From: Oxyruncus cristatus
Taxonomy: Eukaryota > Chordata > Aves > Passeriformes > Cotingidae
Direction: 5' to 3'
Length of the DNA: 64,000 bases
Assembly: GCA_013399855.1 (NCBI GenBank)
Contig: VXAY01006780.1
Coordinates: forward strand, 2,644,547-2,708,546
Below the pieces are notes generated by a model. The model searched no databases. It was not told the origin of the DNA and saw only the letters and a list, made by a program, of their open reading frames with translations. Position numbers and translations under genes: made by a program. Positions 48,476-60,500 of this stretch are shown here, piece by piece (the first letter of the stretch is position 1; each line of letters begins with the position of its first letter).

Positions 48476-50930
48476 GAGCAGAAATTAACTTTTTAATCAG
48501 TTTCCAGGTGATCCTGACCTCCCAGTGTGTTTATAAGTCGTGGTTCTGTCACATAGTTCTGACCAGTCACATGGCCATCGACCTCCCCAGCGAAGGCAAA
48601 ACAAGTGTAAATATTGTAGAAAAGCTTGTTTTTCACTCCCTTGCAGTAAATCGGTGTCCAAACTTGATTCCGGAGCTGTTTCACGCTCCACGCAGGGGTG
48701 AGGCGAGCTGTGCTCAGCCTCCGCAGTGCAGCCCCCCACCACTTCACACAAGAGAACATAAAAAACATAGCAAAACGTGGACTTGGATGGAGTTAAGGGA
48801 TTGCAAGACTTCCCCCATAGAGCACGGAGCCAGCTCTGCTCCCAACAGCACCCCGAGACACGCCACGTCACTGCAGCTTCCAAAGAAACACAGTGCAGTG
48901 TCTGGGATGGCAATAAAAGCAAAGTTTTCCTCCCACTAGTCACAAAATACTGAACAGGCACCATTTTAGTTGAAGTTAATTGTGGGAAATGCAGGTGCTT
49001 TCTATCCCAGAAACCTGTATGTTAGCCTGCTTTCTGACTTTTAAAAAATTAGATATGTACGGACATGTAAAATAATCAAAATCTCCAATTAAAATTTTTA
49101 TTCTCCTACACAGTTTCATGATCTTATTTGCTCACATAGCCCTGCTAATTGCACACGGTAAGGGCTACAGGAGATTTGGAAAATAATTTCTCATTGATTT
49201 CCCCTCATTCTAGTGCCTGTTTTGTTTTACTAAGCAGCAGCAGTTGCACTAAAGCACGAAACATGCTAAGAACACAGCATTTCATCCCCCTTTTTAAAGA
49301 ATTCCAGCTCCAAATGCCCAACTTCTCAGTCGTGACTCTCAGTTTTAATTAATGTGGCGCTCGTGAGAAGTGACAATTTTCTTGACAGTGATGAACAGCG
49401 AGTGGTGTATTTATCCATCCGAGAGACGCGCTGCAGACAGAAGAGCCGAGCACTTTTCCCATCAGTGCACCTCTGTCTCCATCTCTGAGGGCTGAGTTCA
49501 TCTCAGAGCGTGCTCTGGCCCTGGCCTTTCGCTTCCAGTTGCCGAAAGGAGTATCAATTTTCATGTGCAGACTTTGCCTGCTGAACTCCAGGCTGCCAAT
49601 TCAGTTTACGCAAATCTCCCAAAAAGCTGTTAGATGGCAATATTTCACGTTGCTGGCTGGGTTCTTTGTCAGCCATCCACACGTTTTAAATCCACACTTT
49701 TACAGATTCTGAGTATCTGGGACCAGGACAAACCTTTCATTGGTATTGATACGCTAGACAAGTCACCATTCACCAAAGTAACACCCAGGAAATCCAAAAG
49801 ATTTCCAGAAGGGCTGGGTAATGATGATCATAGAATCAGACGGGTTGGAAAGGACCTCTAAGATCATCAAGTCCAACCCTTGATCCAACACCACCACGGT
49901 TACTAGACTATGTCACTAAGTGCCACGTCCAGCCTCATCTTGAAAACCTCCAGGGATGGAGAATCCCCCACTTCCCTGGGCAGCCCATTCCAATGGCTGA
50001 TTACTCTCTCTGTAAGGAATTTCTTTCTGATATCCAACCTAAACCTCCCCTGGCACAGCTTAAGGCCATGCCCTCTTGTCTTACTGCTGGTTGCCTGGGA
50101 GAAGAGACCAACCCCCACCTGGGTACAACCTCCTTTCAGATAGTTCTAGAGAGTGATGAGGTCTCCCCTGAGCCTTCTCTTCTCCAGGCTAAACAACCCC
50201 AGCTCCTTCAGCTTCTCCTCATAGGACTTGTGCTCAAGTCCCTTCACCAGCCTGGTTGCTAATGTTCTAATCAGTACTGTCTCAGAGTTGCTTCTCCAGC
50301 TTTTTAGGTCCAGTTTTCAGGAAACAATTCTTGAGCTGATGTGAACTTAGGACAGTGGTGCTGCCTTTCCTGGGTGTGTTTCCCTCAAATGATTTCTCCA
50401 TCTCCTATAAACAGCCTGGGATTCCCAATAGTTCATGAGTTAAAACTGACTCCTTCAAACACTAGCAAAACCTGAAACAGCCACACTAGAAAAGCATTAA
50501 ATAGCTGTTAAGAAAGTGAGAAAATGAAAAGGTTTGTAATCACCACCAAATGCCTTACAAAGAGCACATAGTGAGGAAGACAAAAGCTTGCCTGCTCCAG
50601 GCATTATTAATTTAAAAATTTGAAATAAAAAGCGTTTTAACAATGCACAGTTTCATGCAAAAATAGAGTAACAATTTCAAAGTATTTCCTTAATCCAACT
50701 GCTGTGTGTGTGGTGGACACATTGCAAGCACATCGGGCCCACCTGGCTGCCAGGGAATGTCCCAGCCCAGGTTAACCTTTGGCAGGTGCTGACAGGTGAC
50801 ACCTTTAACCTCTCCTGGGCTTTTTCAACTTATTTTAAAGTACCCAGCAAACTCCAGACGCCATCTGGAACACCCGTAGGTGCGATTTCACCAGGTGGGC
50901 CAACACCAGTCACTGTTCGGAAGAGCGGGG
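48476..50930. other. Intergenic spacer between PATJ and TM2D1 promoters
   Basis: About 2.4 kb with one CR1 (49825-50270) and otherwise unique sequence. No exon recognised. Confidence 0.75.
49825..50270 (-). repeat. CR1 LINE 3' end, reverse, about 440 nt
   Basis: It starts ATCATAGAATCAGACGGGTT, then GGAAAGGACCTCTAAGATCA, CCTCCAGGGATGGAGAATCC, GGCAGCCCATTCCAATGGCT and AGGCTAAACAACCCCAGCTC. A well preserved CR1, the longest continuous one here. Confidence 0.93.
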
Positions 50931-51121
50931 AGGGTTCATATCACGTTCTTCCCTCACCCGGCCCCACCACCCTCCGCTCGGTTCAGGGCGCGTCCTGCCC
51001 GCGGTGCCATCACCCGGAGCAGCCGCAGCCCCACTCTGAGAAGCTCCTCGCGATTGGTCAGAGCTCCTCTCGGTTTCCCCCACCGCCCCGACACCTGCCC
51101 GGGGCCAGGCGCCTCACGCCT

Positions 51122-51289
51122 GACATCTTGAGTGAGGGCGAGCACACACAGATGCCGGTGGCGGGCGCAGCCATCTTTACTCAGGGCACGGCCCCGCCCG
51201 TCCCGCCGCCGGGCCCTGCGAGCGCCATCTTGGGTAAGGGCGCGCTCTGCCCTCAGCGCTGCCTCAGCAGCCATATTTAATAAGGTCAC
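51122..51289. promoter_or_regulatory. Four-copy CATCTT (YY1-like) promoter array, about 50-nt period
   Basis: Copies have CAT at 51124, 51172, 51226 and 51272. They read acatcttgagtgagggc, ccatctttactcagggc, ccatcttgggtaagggc and ccatatttaataaggtc. Copies two and three match the YY1 core (reverse of AAGATGGC). The repeated block extends beyond the YY1 core, so it also looks like an old tandem duplication. Binding is inferred. Confidence 0.65.
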
Positions 51290-51469
51290 CGCACACCCCC
51301 TCAACACCACCCCCCAAAAAACCTAACCCCCAAACCCTCCCCCTTAGCACCCCACAAACACCCCGGGGTACTCCCCGCGTGTCCCCGCAGCCAGCGCGGG
51401 CTCCCACCGCGGCGGCGCCGTTCCGCTCCTCCCCGGTCAGCTGACGGCGGCGGCGGCGGCGGTCCCGTC

Positions 51470-51588
51470 ATGGCCGCCCGGAGCGGCGCGGTTGAGGTGC
51501 GGGTGCTGCTTCTCCTCTGGTTCGCGGTCCTGGAGGGAGCGGCGGGCTCGGAGCCGTCGCTTAAGTGCGAGGAGCTGCGGATGGGGCA
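51470..51588 (+). CDS. TM2D1: TM2D1 exon 1 coding part: signal peptide
   Basis: 119 nt from the ATG through SLKCEELRMG and the first two bases (CA) of Gln40. There is no GT after the homology ends. The next bases are atatcctgag, a U12-type AT donor. 5' UTR extends upstream by an unknown distance. Confidence 0.92.
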
Positions 51589-54500
51589 ATATCCTGAGCG
51601 GAGCCGGGGCCTGGGCCGGGGCGGGAGGTGGTGGTCGTGGCGATGGGCCCGGTGTGAGGCGGAGGGCACCGCGTGTCCCGAGCCCCGGCTGGAGGGGAGG
51701 GGGCGGTGAGGGCCGTGAGGTGCCTGGAAAACCTCAGGGTGGGAGCCCCGAGGGGGTCTGACCTGGCCGGAGCTTGACACGGCACCTCAGGGTGCAGAAT
51801 GAAAGGAAAACGGCCTCAAGCGGCACCGGGGAAAGTTCAGTTTGATCATCAGGAGGAATTTCTTCACAGAAAGGGTGATTAGACATTGGAATGAGCTGAC
51901 AGGGAGGTGGTGGAATCACCATCCCTGGAGGTGTCTAAGGAGAGACTGGATGTGGCACTCAGTGCCGTGGTTTGGTTAACACGATGGTGTTTGATCACAG
52001 GTTGGACTCAGTGGTCTGGGAGATCTTTTCCAGCCTAATTGATTCTGTGATTTCGGGCTGTGATTTCTGTGTGTGCCTCAGAACAGGTTTGGGATGTCTC
52101 TCCCATTTTCAAAGAGAAAATCCCATGGGATAAAAGACCGCACTCCCCCACCTCTCCACCTTCTTCTGCAGAACACTGCAGCGAGACGTGGAGGCTTTGC
52201 CCTATTATTAGGAAAAGTTTCTTCCCCCAGAGGGTGGTCGGGCACCGAACAGGCTCCCCAGGGCACTGGTCACAGCACTAAGGACAACGCTCTCAGGGAC
52301 AGGGCGGGATTTGTTGAGGTGTCCTGAGCAGAACAGGAGTTGAGCTCAATGATCCCCGTGGGTTGCATCCAACTCAGGATATTCTGTTTTTATGCCTTAC
52401 AGGGCTCAGGTGCTTGGCCCTACCTGCAGGGCTTCTGCTCTCTAAGGTGCCTTAGGCCCTCCCCAGAGCATGTTGGTGGATGGCAGCTGACATTTATTGA
52501 TGAGCAAAAGTGTCAGGAAAGCAAATCTTGGAAAAGCTAACTTCAGCTCCTGCTTTACTTGGCTGTGGGAGTTGAAACCTCTGTAAGTCAGTTATTGCTC
52601 AGTTTGTTTCAGCACCAAATTCCTGGCATTTCAGATGTTCATTTTTATGTGTTCTTGGAATTTTGTACGTTCCTGTAGATTTAATCTTCTCAACCAAATG
52701 CCTCAATTTCAAGGTATTTAAATAAGGGAAGAAGACTAGATGAGGCGTGTGCTACCTAGTTGCCTTCAAATACAGAGGCTATGACTGATAAATACTGTAG
52801 TTCCTTTAGGTAGTGCTGACTGCAGCACTAATTAAACGTGGGGCTTATGCGATATATTGGTGTATTAAATTGGATTAGCAGATTTGCTGCATGGTAATGT
52901 GCTGTTCCTGTTTTGGGGGATGGGTAGGAACTAACATCAAGGTGCATCTTAAATCCTCGGGGTTTAAGGAGGGTGGAATAAATTACTGTTAAACCTGTTG
53001 TAGTGTTTGATATGAAAAATGTTTTCCTCAATTACCTGAACATATATGTGTGATGAGCCTAAAATAGACAATAGCACACAGGAACCAATGAATTGCACAA
53101 ATCACACAGCATATGGTAAGGATTTCTAACTTACATATTGATTAACAACATTTTTCAAGGAAGTGTTCAATTTATGCATTTATATATCAGTTAGGTGAGC
53201 TTTATAAAAGATGGGATTAGTAATACCATTTGTCTGAAAGCCCAGAACTCTTGTGTGGATTGCGTGCTTTACTAAAAAGGAATAAATACATTGTCTCTGA
53301 TTGGTACATTTCTGAGTGAGGTTTGTGGTAAATCTCTTCAATGTATGTTACATCCTTTAGGCTCTGTCCGGCACTGCTGTGATTAAAACAAACCATTCCT
53401 GTCATACTGATTTTGCATGTAATTATTAGAAAAATTGACGTGTGACAAAACAGCCTTCAAAATCTTCCAATTTTTAAGTTTTTTTTCCTAAGGCAGCATG
53501 GTGCTTTCCATCTTTACTAGGTTCTGCTGCACAAGGCTCTGTTTTGAAAGCACATTTATTTGATGATCAGTTCTGATGCACTGTGGAGTTCAACAGAAAA
53601 AAATCTTAAATTGATCACTTGGTTTCCTACCTGTGTTTAACTTTCCTGATGTTCTCAGACATTGAAATAAATGGTTTGATAGCACAGCAGTTTTGCTTTA
53701 TGTGCACTCATGTTTAAAATCATGGAATCACAGGCTGGTTTGGATTGGGAGGGACCTTAAAGCTCATCCAGTTCCACGGCTTCCGTGGGTAGGGACACCT
53801 TCCTCTATCCCAGGTTGCTCCAAGCCCTGTCCAACCTGGCCTTGGACACTTCTACGGATGGGACAGCCACAAAATACATGTGTGTGCATTTTTCATGCTT
53901 TGCTTCCATAAATGTTAAATGATTTTCTTCACTGGGACGCTCTGGCATAGTGAAGGTTTTCTGAATAATTTTGGCTGAAAAAGCTATCTAAAAGGGATCA
54001 TTTTTTGAGTTACTCAGTCCTTTACATAATTTTTTATATTGTGTTTCTGACTAGAAACTGCCAGTTAGAGAGTAAAAAGAATGTTACGTAGTTTGAGGTT
54101 GATCACAACTTAGATTATCAGTTGTTTAACTAAATACCATGTGATTGTATTTAATACACTACACTTTTGAACAGGGGATAAACCTCACAGTAGAGCAAGT
54201 TGCTAAATTAATTAATGTTTTCTTTGTGCAGCATTTTTACACACACAGCAGTTTTCAGATTGTCCCCACAGTACTTGAGCTCCTTCTTTTTTTCAGTATT
54301 ACCTAAGTTATTACTTAACTAATAAAAAGTCAATTCCTGGACCATCTTTGAAGCACTGACATTCCTAGATACCTTTGTGGGATCCATCATCCAGACAAAT
54401 GGGGTTAATTCAAAGCATCAAAGTGGTGTCTTTGAGTAGTAGGTTTGGAGTCTTTGGAGTGACACTGGCAAAAAAACTGTGGCTTTGTTTATATCAGCAC

Positions 54501-57500
54501 ATTTTAACTGCACTGGGTTTTTTCTAAGTAACAGAAAGCACTGCTTTCTTTGCTTAATTGTTTTACAAGAAAGTATGTATTTTTTTTGTATTTGCCCTAG
54601 ATTAAGCACATTGATCAGTAGCATAAATGTGGGGCTTTATAGCAGTTAAGTCCAGGCATAACTGGAATATTATTTTTTTTGTCTCCATGCAATATGGATA
54701 GGTATTAAAAAAAAATGCAACTCTTGCCTGTATGTATTGTTGGAAAATCTGGAAAGACATATCGAACCTGGCTTGCAGGTCAGATGGAATTAACCAACAG
54801 TACTCACAAGTACTGAAAACTGTTAAAAAGTGGGCAAAGGACTGGTTTTTTTCCTTTTAAAACAACAGACTTCAGCATTAGGGAATGACTAGTATTCTGG
54901 AAACTAATGGGAAACTAATTGCAAACTTTTAGCAGGTATCACTTTGTGCTGTGATTTCCACTTTGGTTCTCCAAAGAGTCAAGAATAATGGGATAATTTG
55001 GGTAGAAAGAGACCTCAGGAAGTTGTATAGTCCAACCTCCTGCTCAAAGCAGTGTTGGCACTGAATTCCAACCAGGTTGCTCAGGGCTTTTGTCAGTCAG
55101 ACCTTGAAAACCTCCAGGGATGGTGATGACGTGATTTCTTTGGGCACTTGTTTCAATATTTGACTGTTCTCGTGATGAAAATGTTTTCTGTATGTCAGGT
55201 TCTCATTTCTCATTGACTCATTAAAGCCAGAGTGGGAATTACAATAGAATTAGGGCAGCAATTAGATTTGTATATTTTGCTTAATATTTAGCAAAGAAAA
55301 AATACAAGTTGGTCATAGGACTGGCTTAAAAAAATATTTTTAAACAAGTAATATGTGTGTGAACTGTGCTCTGTATCAAGACTGTTCTACAGCAGAACTT
55401 AATTTGTTTCAGTTGTGTCTTGCTAGAAAAACTCTGTGATTCTCAGTTATTGGTCAATTTCAAATAATTTTTGTCCTCAGTGCAATGTCTGCCAGCACCA
55501 AATATTACTTGCAAAGATCACCTTGGCGTAGAAAAAGTCTTTACAGGACAGGAAGTTGGATTTTACAAGCCTATCGAGTGTCGCAATGTGTAAGTACTCA
55601 CTGGCTTTTATGATCGTTTATCTTTGTTTTCACACTGATGTTTTTCTAAAATCATGTGATGTGTTGACAGAAGGAAAAAAAGAAGTAAAATAGAACCATA
55701 CGCGTGTTGCCCCGTAGTTAATCCTCTAATAAACACTATAAGGATGCAACAGAGAGTCATGGAATGGTTTGGGTTGGAAGGGACCTTAAAGCTCATATCT
55801 TTCCAAGCCCCTGCCATGGGCAGGGACACCTTCCATTAGACCAGGTTGCTTAAAACGTGCATGTTCATTAGTGAATATGTCTCTGCCTGCACATTTTTGT
55901 TGTTGTTCAGTTATATTTGTGTCTTTGCTTTACTTAGTACTTTAGCGTGGCAAAATTTTACCCCTAATGCTGAGGCCACATTTCACATATGCTTAAAATC
56001 AGTACAGCTGGTGAAGGAGCTGTTGGGGACACCCCTCCATCCCCTCCCAGCCCTGACAGACCCCACGGCATCAGGGAACCGATGTGGGTTGAGCTAACTT
56101 GGATCAGTTCCCCAGTTCGAGTCACAGTACAGTGGCTTCAAGTGCTGGTGCCAGCACAAGGATGAGGGTGACTCAAGGATAAAAGGGAGAGGAGAAAGGA
56201 GGGCTGGACTGGGCTGTGCTATTCAGTGCTTCATGCCAGTTTACAGAGTGCCTGTGCTGAAGGTGTAGTATGCAGGAATATTGGGGGAGCTTCAGTCTCT
56301 CCACTTCTTCCAAAAATCTCTTTAAGGGGAACTGTTCTCTAAACAACTTTTGTATTTAATCAAACCCTCTGTGTCTTTTAAGAGCCTGTTTCTGGTACAT
56401 GAATGATGGACCTAGTTTTTCTAAAACACATTGTGAGTGATGGAGAGCTCTGGATACCAATAAATGTTCCAACTGGCCAGTGCTAATGATCAGCCAGCAC
56501 CTGTCAGTACCATTTGTTTCTCCTTTTTCTGGGATTCACACTGGAACCTCTTTCTTTTGTCCTACTGAAATCCTTGGAAATTAAAACTCCAGCAATACTC
56601 ACTGGGTATTCCTTATGACTCTGATGGACAAATAACTCTTATGTGGTACCAACTGCTCAGTAATTTGCTTAACTTAGAAGTACTCTGCCTCTTAGTTTCA
56701 TAAATATTTTCTCTGTATTTAGTCTTCTCAGCAGTCAAAGCTCAGCAAACTGAAGAAAACATATTATTACATCTAATCAAATTTAAATGCTTCAAACTAG
56801 ACTTCAGTCACATTTTTGTCCAGAAACAATTGTGTTTCAATCCCATCTGTGATGGGGACTGAGAAGATGAGCTCTACTAGTTTAATAAAATTGCTTCCTC
56901 TTTGGATTAGGTGGTAATTCTTATGTTTGGAGGGTTTTTTTATACATATATTTTTGGTTTAATATATTTTCTAGAAACATTTTTTAAATATAGCTTTTCC
57001 TTCCATTTATTAATTAAACCCTACTGCCTGTAGGCAGAAAAATGTCATGTTTTTTATGATGTCTATAACTTGGTTGTGATGATTATTTATGATGAGTAAT
57101 TAATGGTTACACTGCCAAAAGAACTTGCTGTGGCTTTTCCAGTCCTGTGATTGCCAGTGTGGCAGAAAGGGAAGAGCATGCTTTTGGTCTGAAAACTCCA
57201 GTAAAACAGAACTGTGAAAAGAAAGAGTTACACAAGCATGTCCTTGATAAAGTCCCCAAACTAGTTAAAAATGGCAGCAAGATTAGTATCACCATCTTTC
57301 ATCTGTACATGGGTTTGAAAAGTGGTCCAGTTACTGATAGACATTTTCTAAAGCACTTTGAATGTTACCTAAGTGTGTGAAACATTATTTTAAGGAGGAA
57401 TCTCCAGCTTAATATTACAATAATAGCTCTGCTCTTTCTACTGCTTTTTGGAGATTTTCCAGCATCTTATCTGAGTTTTGATGGAAACTGTAACTGTCTT

Positions 57501-60500
57501 CTGGCAGAAACAACTGCACATCATTTAACCAGAAAATTAGTTTGAGAAGGCATCTTCACATAGCAGTATTGTCCTAGCATGGACACAGCAGGTAAATCTG
57601 TCCCCAACTTTTGGAAAGAACAAATCAGCAAGCTGTCCTTAGCCAAAACTGTAATTTAGGTAACAGTTCTGGGATCCAGTTATTTTAGAGCAAGACCAGG
57701 AGATGTTGTATGTTTGTGTAAGTGGTTGTGTTCAAGTTCAGTTACGCCTTGTGATATTCAAGCAAAAGCTTGTAAGTGCTAATAAGATTGCTCCAACAAA
57801 GAAGTACTGGGAGTCAAGATTGCTTAGGTTTGGCTTTAGTTTGATGTTTTGGAGGTAGACTTTACCTTCTGGCCAAATTTTACAATCCCCCAGACTGGCC
57901 TTCTATAATGTATTTTGCTTAATATGCAGAGGCCCTGATTCTGCAGACCTTAAATGTCCATTGTTCCAAGTGTTGCCAGTCCAGGAAAGGAGCCCATGAA
58001 ATGGTAATCTTTGAAATTCATGAGGTTCAGTGGTAAGAGGTCTTTGAGCAGAGGTGAGAGACCCCAAAAGAGTGAGCCAAAGCAGTACCTGATACTATCA
58101 ACTGCTAAAGAAGAGTTGGAAGGAAAAGTTTTTAACATACCACCTGGAAGAAAGATATGCAGAAAAAATAAAAGTTGGATGATGCTGAGAAGCAAGAAAA
58201 AATCAGAAGAGGAACCGAAAAGAAATTGCTTCTTTTACCTAATTGTAGAAATTGCTTCAGATGCCTGGTATGTGTCATTTTCCTACTCACTGGTTTAGTC
58301 TTCAGTGCATGTTTTTATCTGAAAGAGTAAGACAAATGAAATACAAAAGTGGATGCAGCCCTGTTGCAGTATTCTCATGCTTCCACTTCATATTGGATTT
58401 CTTCTCCCTGTCAGTTTGATGTTGATGAGGTTGCAGACTGCTCTGCTTTTAAAAACGTCTCAGTGAATAGGCAAGTGCTCATTTTATTACTAGTTTTGAT
58501 CAGGAGCATCTCAAACCATGTTCCCATTTTTTATGTAACAGCTTTTTTTGTGCTTTAGTGTCCTTGGAGGGCTGTTGACACTTTGTAGCTGATAAACAAT
58601 TTCCAACAGTTTACCTCAACTTATAAGTGTTCTTTACAGTGGCAACAAGGCAGTTCTAAAGATGATAATTTACATTACATTAGGTTCCAGGAATGCCCAG
58701 TGTATTCTGTGTTGCTAATAAACACCAAGTAACAAATATTGAGGTAGAAGTCATGATTTAATCACTTAATGTTGCCATTAAGTCTTAAAGTCAGTAAATC
58801 TAGATAATAAGCAAAATGGTAGATCTTTACTTGGCATTGAAAATGCTTAATAAAGGTGCTTGGACTTCTGTCAGCTACTGTCTTTCTGAAGCTCTGTTTT
58901 ATTCAACTGTCAACCAAGAGTTTGATTTGGGCCTATTAAATAATTGCTGGCATGTAGTTGTGCACATATCAAAGCAGTGAATTATTGAATATTTTTAAGT
59001 TCTAATTACATTTGGATTTGGTTTTCAGAAGCTCCCTGTTCACCGAGGCAGCAAGTTCTGGTATGGAGAGCGATATGTTTTTAGCTGCCCTATTAATGTA
59101 AAGTTCACATCAGCAGGGACTGGAGTTACAGGTGGTTTGGTGGCTGCATTGCTCCAGCTGTTGGCAAGAAAGGTGCCAATTAGGACAAATCTCAAAAAGT
59201 CTGTTGTATCTGTTTATGTTGTATGACTGATCATGGGAAACTTAACTTAGAATACCTCTCTACCCCTGTGCATCTTTGTACAGTCAACAGTTCTTTTCAT
59301 TGTGAGTTTGTGCCTTTTAGAGTGTAGTGAGTGGATACATGACTTACTCTTTTTGCTGAATCCTTCCTGCAGCTTCTTCAGCCAGTGGCCATGGTTCACT
59401 TCTCCTTCAGATCTCGTTGCAATTACTGTCTCTGCTGACACCTCACCTGTCTGTCCTGTTCCTCTCGATTTGGCTGCGTGTGAGACTAATGCCTGCAGAC
59501 AGTATTCACACACCTCCTGGCTTTCTGGGCTTGTCTCAGTAGGGCTGAACTGTTAGGAAGTGCTCTGTGAAACTGGGGATGGATCAGCAACTGAATTATG
59601 TCTTGACAAGAAATCATCATTTAGTTTCAGAATAATCTGTATTCTGCAAGAGTACACTTGAGTTGCAGCAGCTGAGGTTGCTTTATGGAGGATGCCTTCC
59701 TGGTTTGAAAGCTTAACATTATCAATTCTGTGGCCGTTAATTGAAGATAAATAACAAGTCTGTTGTTTTTCTTTAAAACTGAAGCAGCAGGAAAATGAGT
59801 CACTACTTTAATAGTCAAAAGTATGAGTGGATATATTTTGCAGTCATTATCTACATTGCTTGTTTCTTTTGGCAGAAATGGATACTCCTACAAAGTGGCA
59901 GTGGCTCTGTCATTATTTCTTGGATGGTTGGGAGCAGATAGATTTTATCTAGGCTATCCTGCATTAGGTAAGTTTATTCCTTTTCTTTGAGGTAAAGCTT
60001 GTTATTATGACTAAATTGTATGTGTATACTCATATTTTAGGTAATGAAGATTGGCAGTCATAGTTTTAATATTTACAATAGAATCCTTACTTTATTGTCA
60101 AGATAAAATGCTGCATTATCCTCAGCCTGCTGTTGGAGTGGTGACAAATGGATATATAGTTGTCCAACAGATAAAATCCTAATAAGCAAACGTGGTTATT
60201 GCTGTTCATGGTTTTGCTTTGCATTGATGTTTACCACAGCATTCTTGGTAACTGGAACAGAAGTGGGTTTGACTCACGTGCCAGCTACTTAAATGAGGCT
60301 TGATTTTACCAGAAAAATAGCACACAAATTTACAGTAAACCTGGTGTTTTGGGAGATGGAATTTATTCTGGCAAATGCATAGCTTCAAGATAAATCACGC
60401 TGTTAATAACAGTTCTGCAGAAGCTGGGAGTTCTAATAAGACCTGTCTCTGGTTGATATTTTTAGGACCTGATTTTCAGGATGATGGTGCCACTGACTTT

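Larger units (their letters stand above)
50935..51720 (+). promoter_or_regulatory. TM2D1: CpG island with TM2D1 promoter and first exon
   Basis: A GC/CpG-rich block spans the TM2D1 ATG at 51470. Upstream are the CATCTT array (51122-51289), GC boxes (ccccgcccg near 51191), a 10-nt palindrome GTCAGCTGAC at 51436-51445 with an E-box core, and a short (CGG)n just before the ATG. The start site cannot be placed from sequence alone. Confidence 0.85.
51589..53041 (+). other. TM2D1: TM2D1 intron 1, AT-AC (U12-type) candidate
   Basis: 1453 nt from atatcctgag to ctgaac. The donor agrees with the U12 ATATCCTT consensus at seven of eight positions. A branch-site candidate ttcctcaat lies about 10 nt before the end (U12 consensus TTCCTTAAC). 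It contains two CR1 copies. Confidence 0.8.
53116..55480 (+). other. TM2D1: TM2D1 intron 2
   Basis: About 2.4 kb; two reverse CR1 copies (53716, 54985), otherwise AT-rich unique sequence. Confidence 0.85.

Noticed and set aside
48103..48939. 278-codon plus-strand open frame across the CpG island, with overlapping long frames on both strands
   Set aside because: GC-rich CpG-island DNA rarely contains stops. The product is Arg/Gly/Ala-rich with no domain, and its distal half runs into ordinary spacer sequence.
49910..50262. Overlapping open frames around 50 kb
   Set aside because: They coincide with the reverse CR1 copy at 49825-50270.
50954..51310. 118-codon minus-strand frame with internally repeated ALTQD-like segments
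   Set aside because: The repeated peptide is the translation of the CATCTT promoter array, and the frame lies in the TM2D1 CpG island. No splice context or homology.
51301..51780. 159-codon minus-strand frame opposite TM2D1 exon 1
   Set aside because: Antisense shadow of a GC-rich first exon, composed of low-complexity Pro/Arg/Ser.
57147..57380. 77-codon plus-strand frame in TM2D1 intron 3, with a superficially protein-like composition
   Set aside because: No homology recognised and no convincing splice sites. TM2D1 exons 3 and 4 join directly in frame.
58011..58298. 95-codon lysine-rich frame in TM2D1 intron 3
   Set aside because: Chance frame in AT/purine-rich intron; no domain and no conserved motif.
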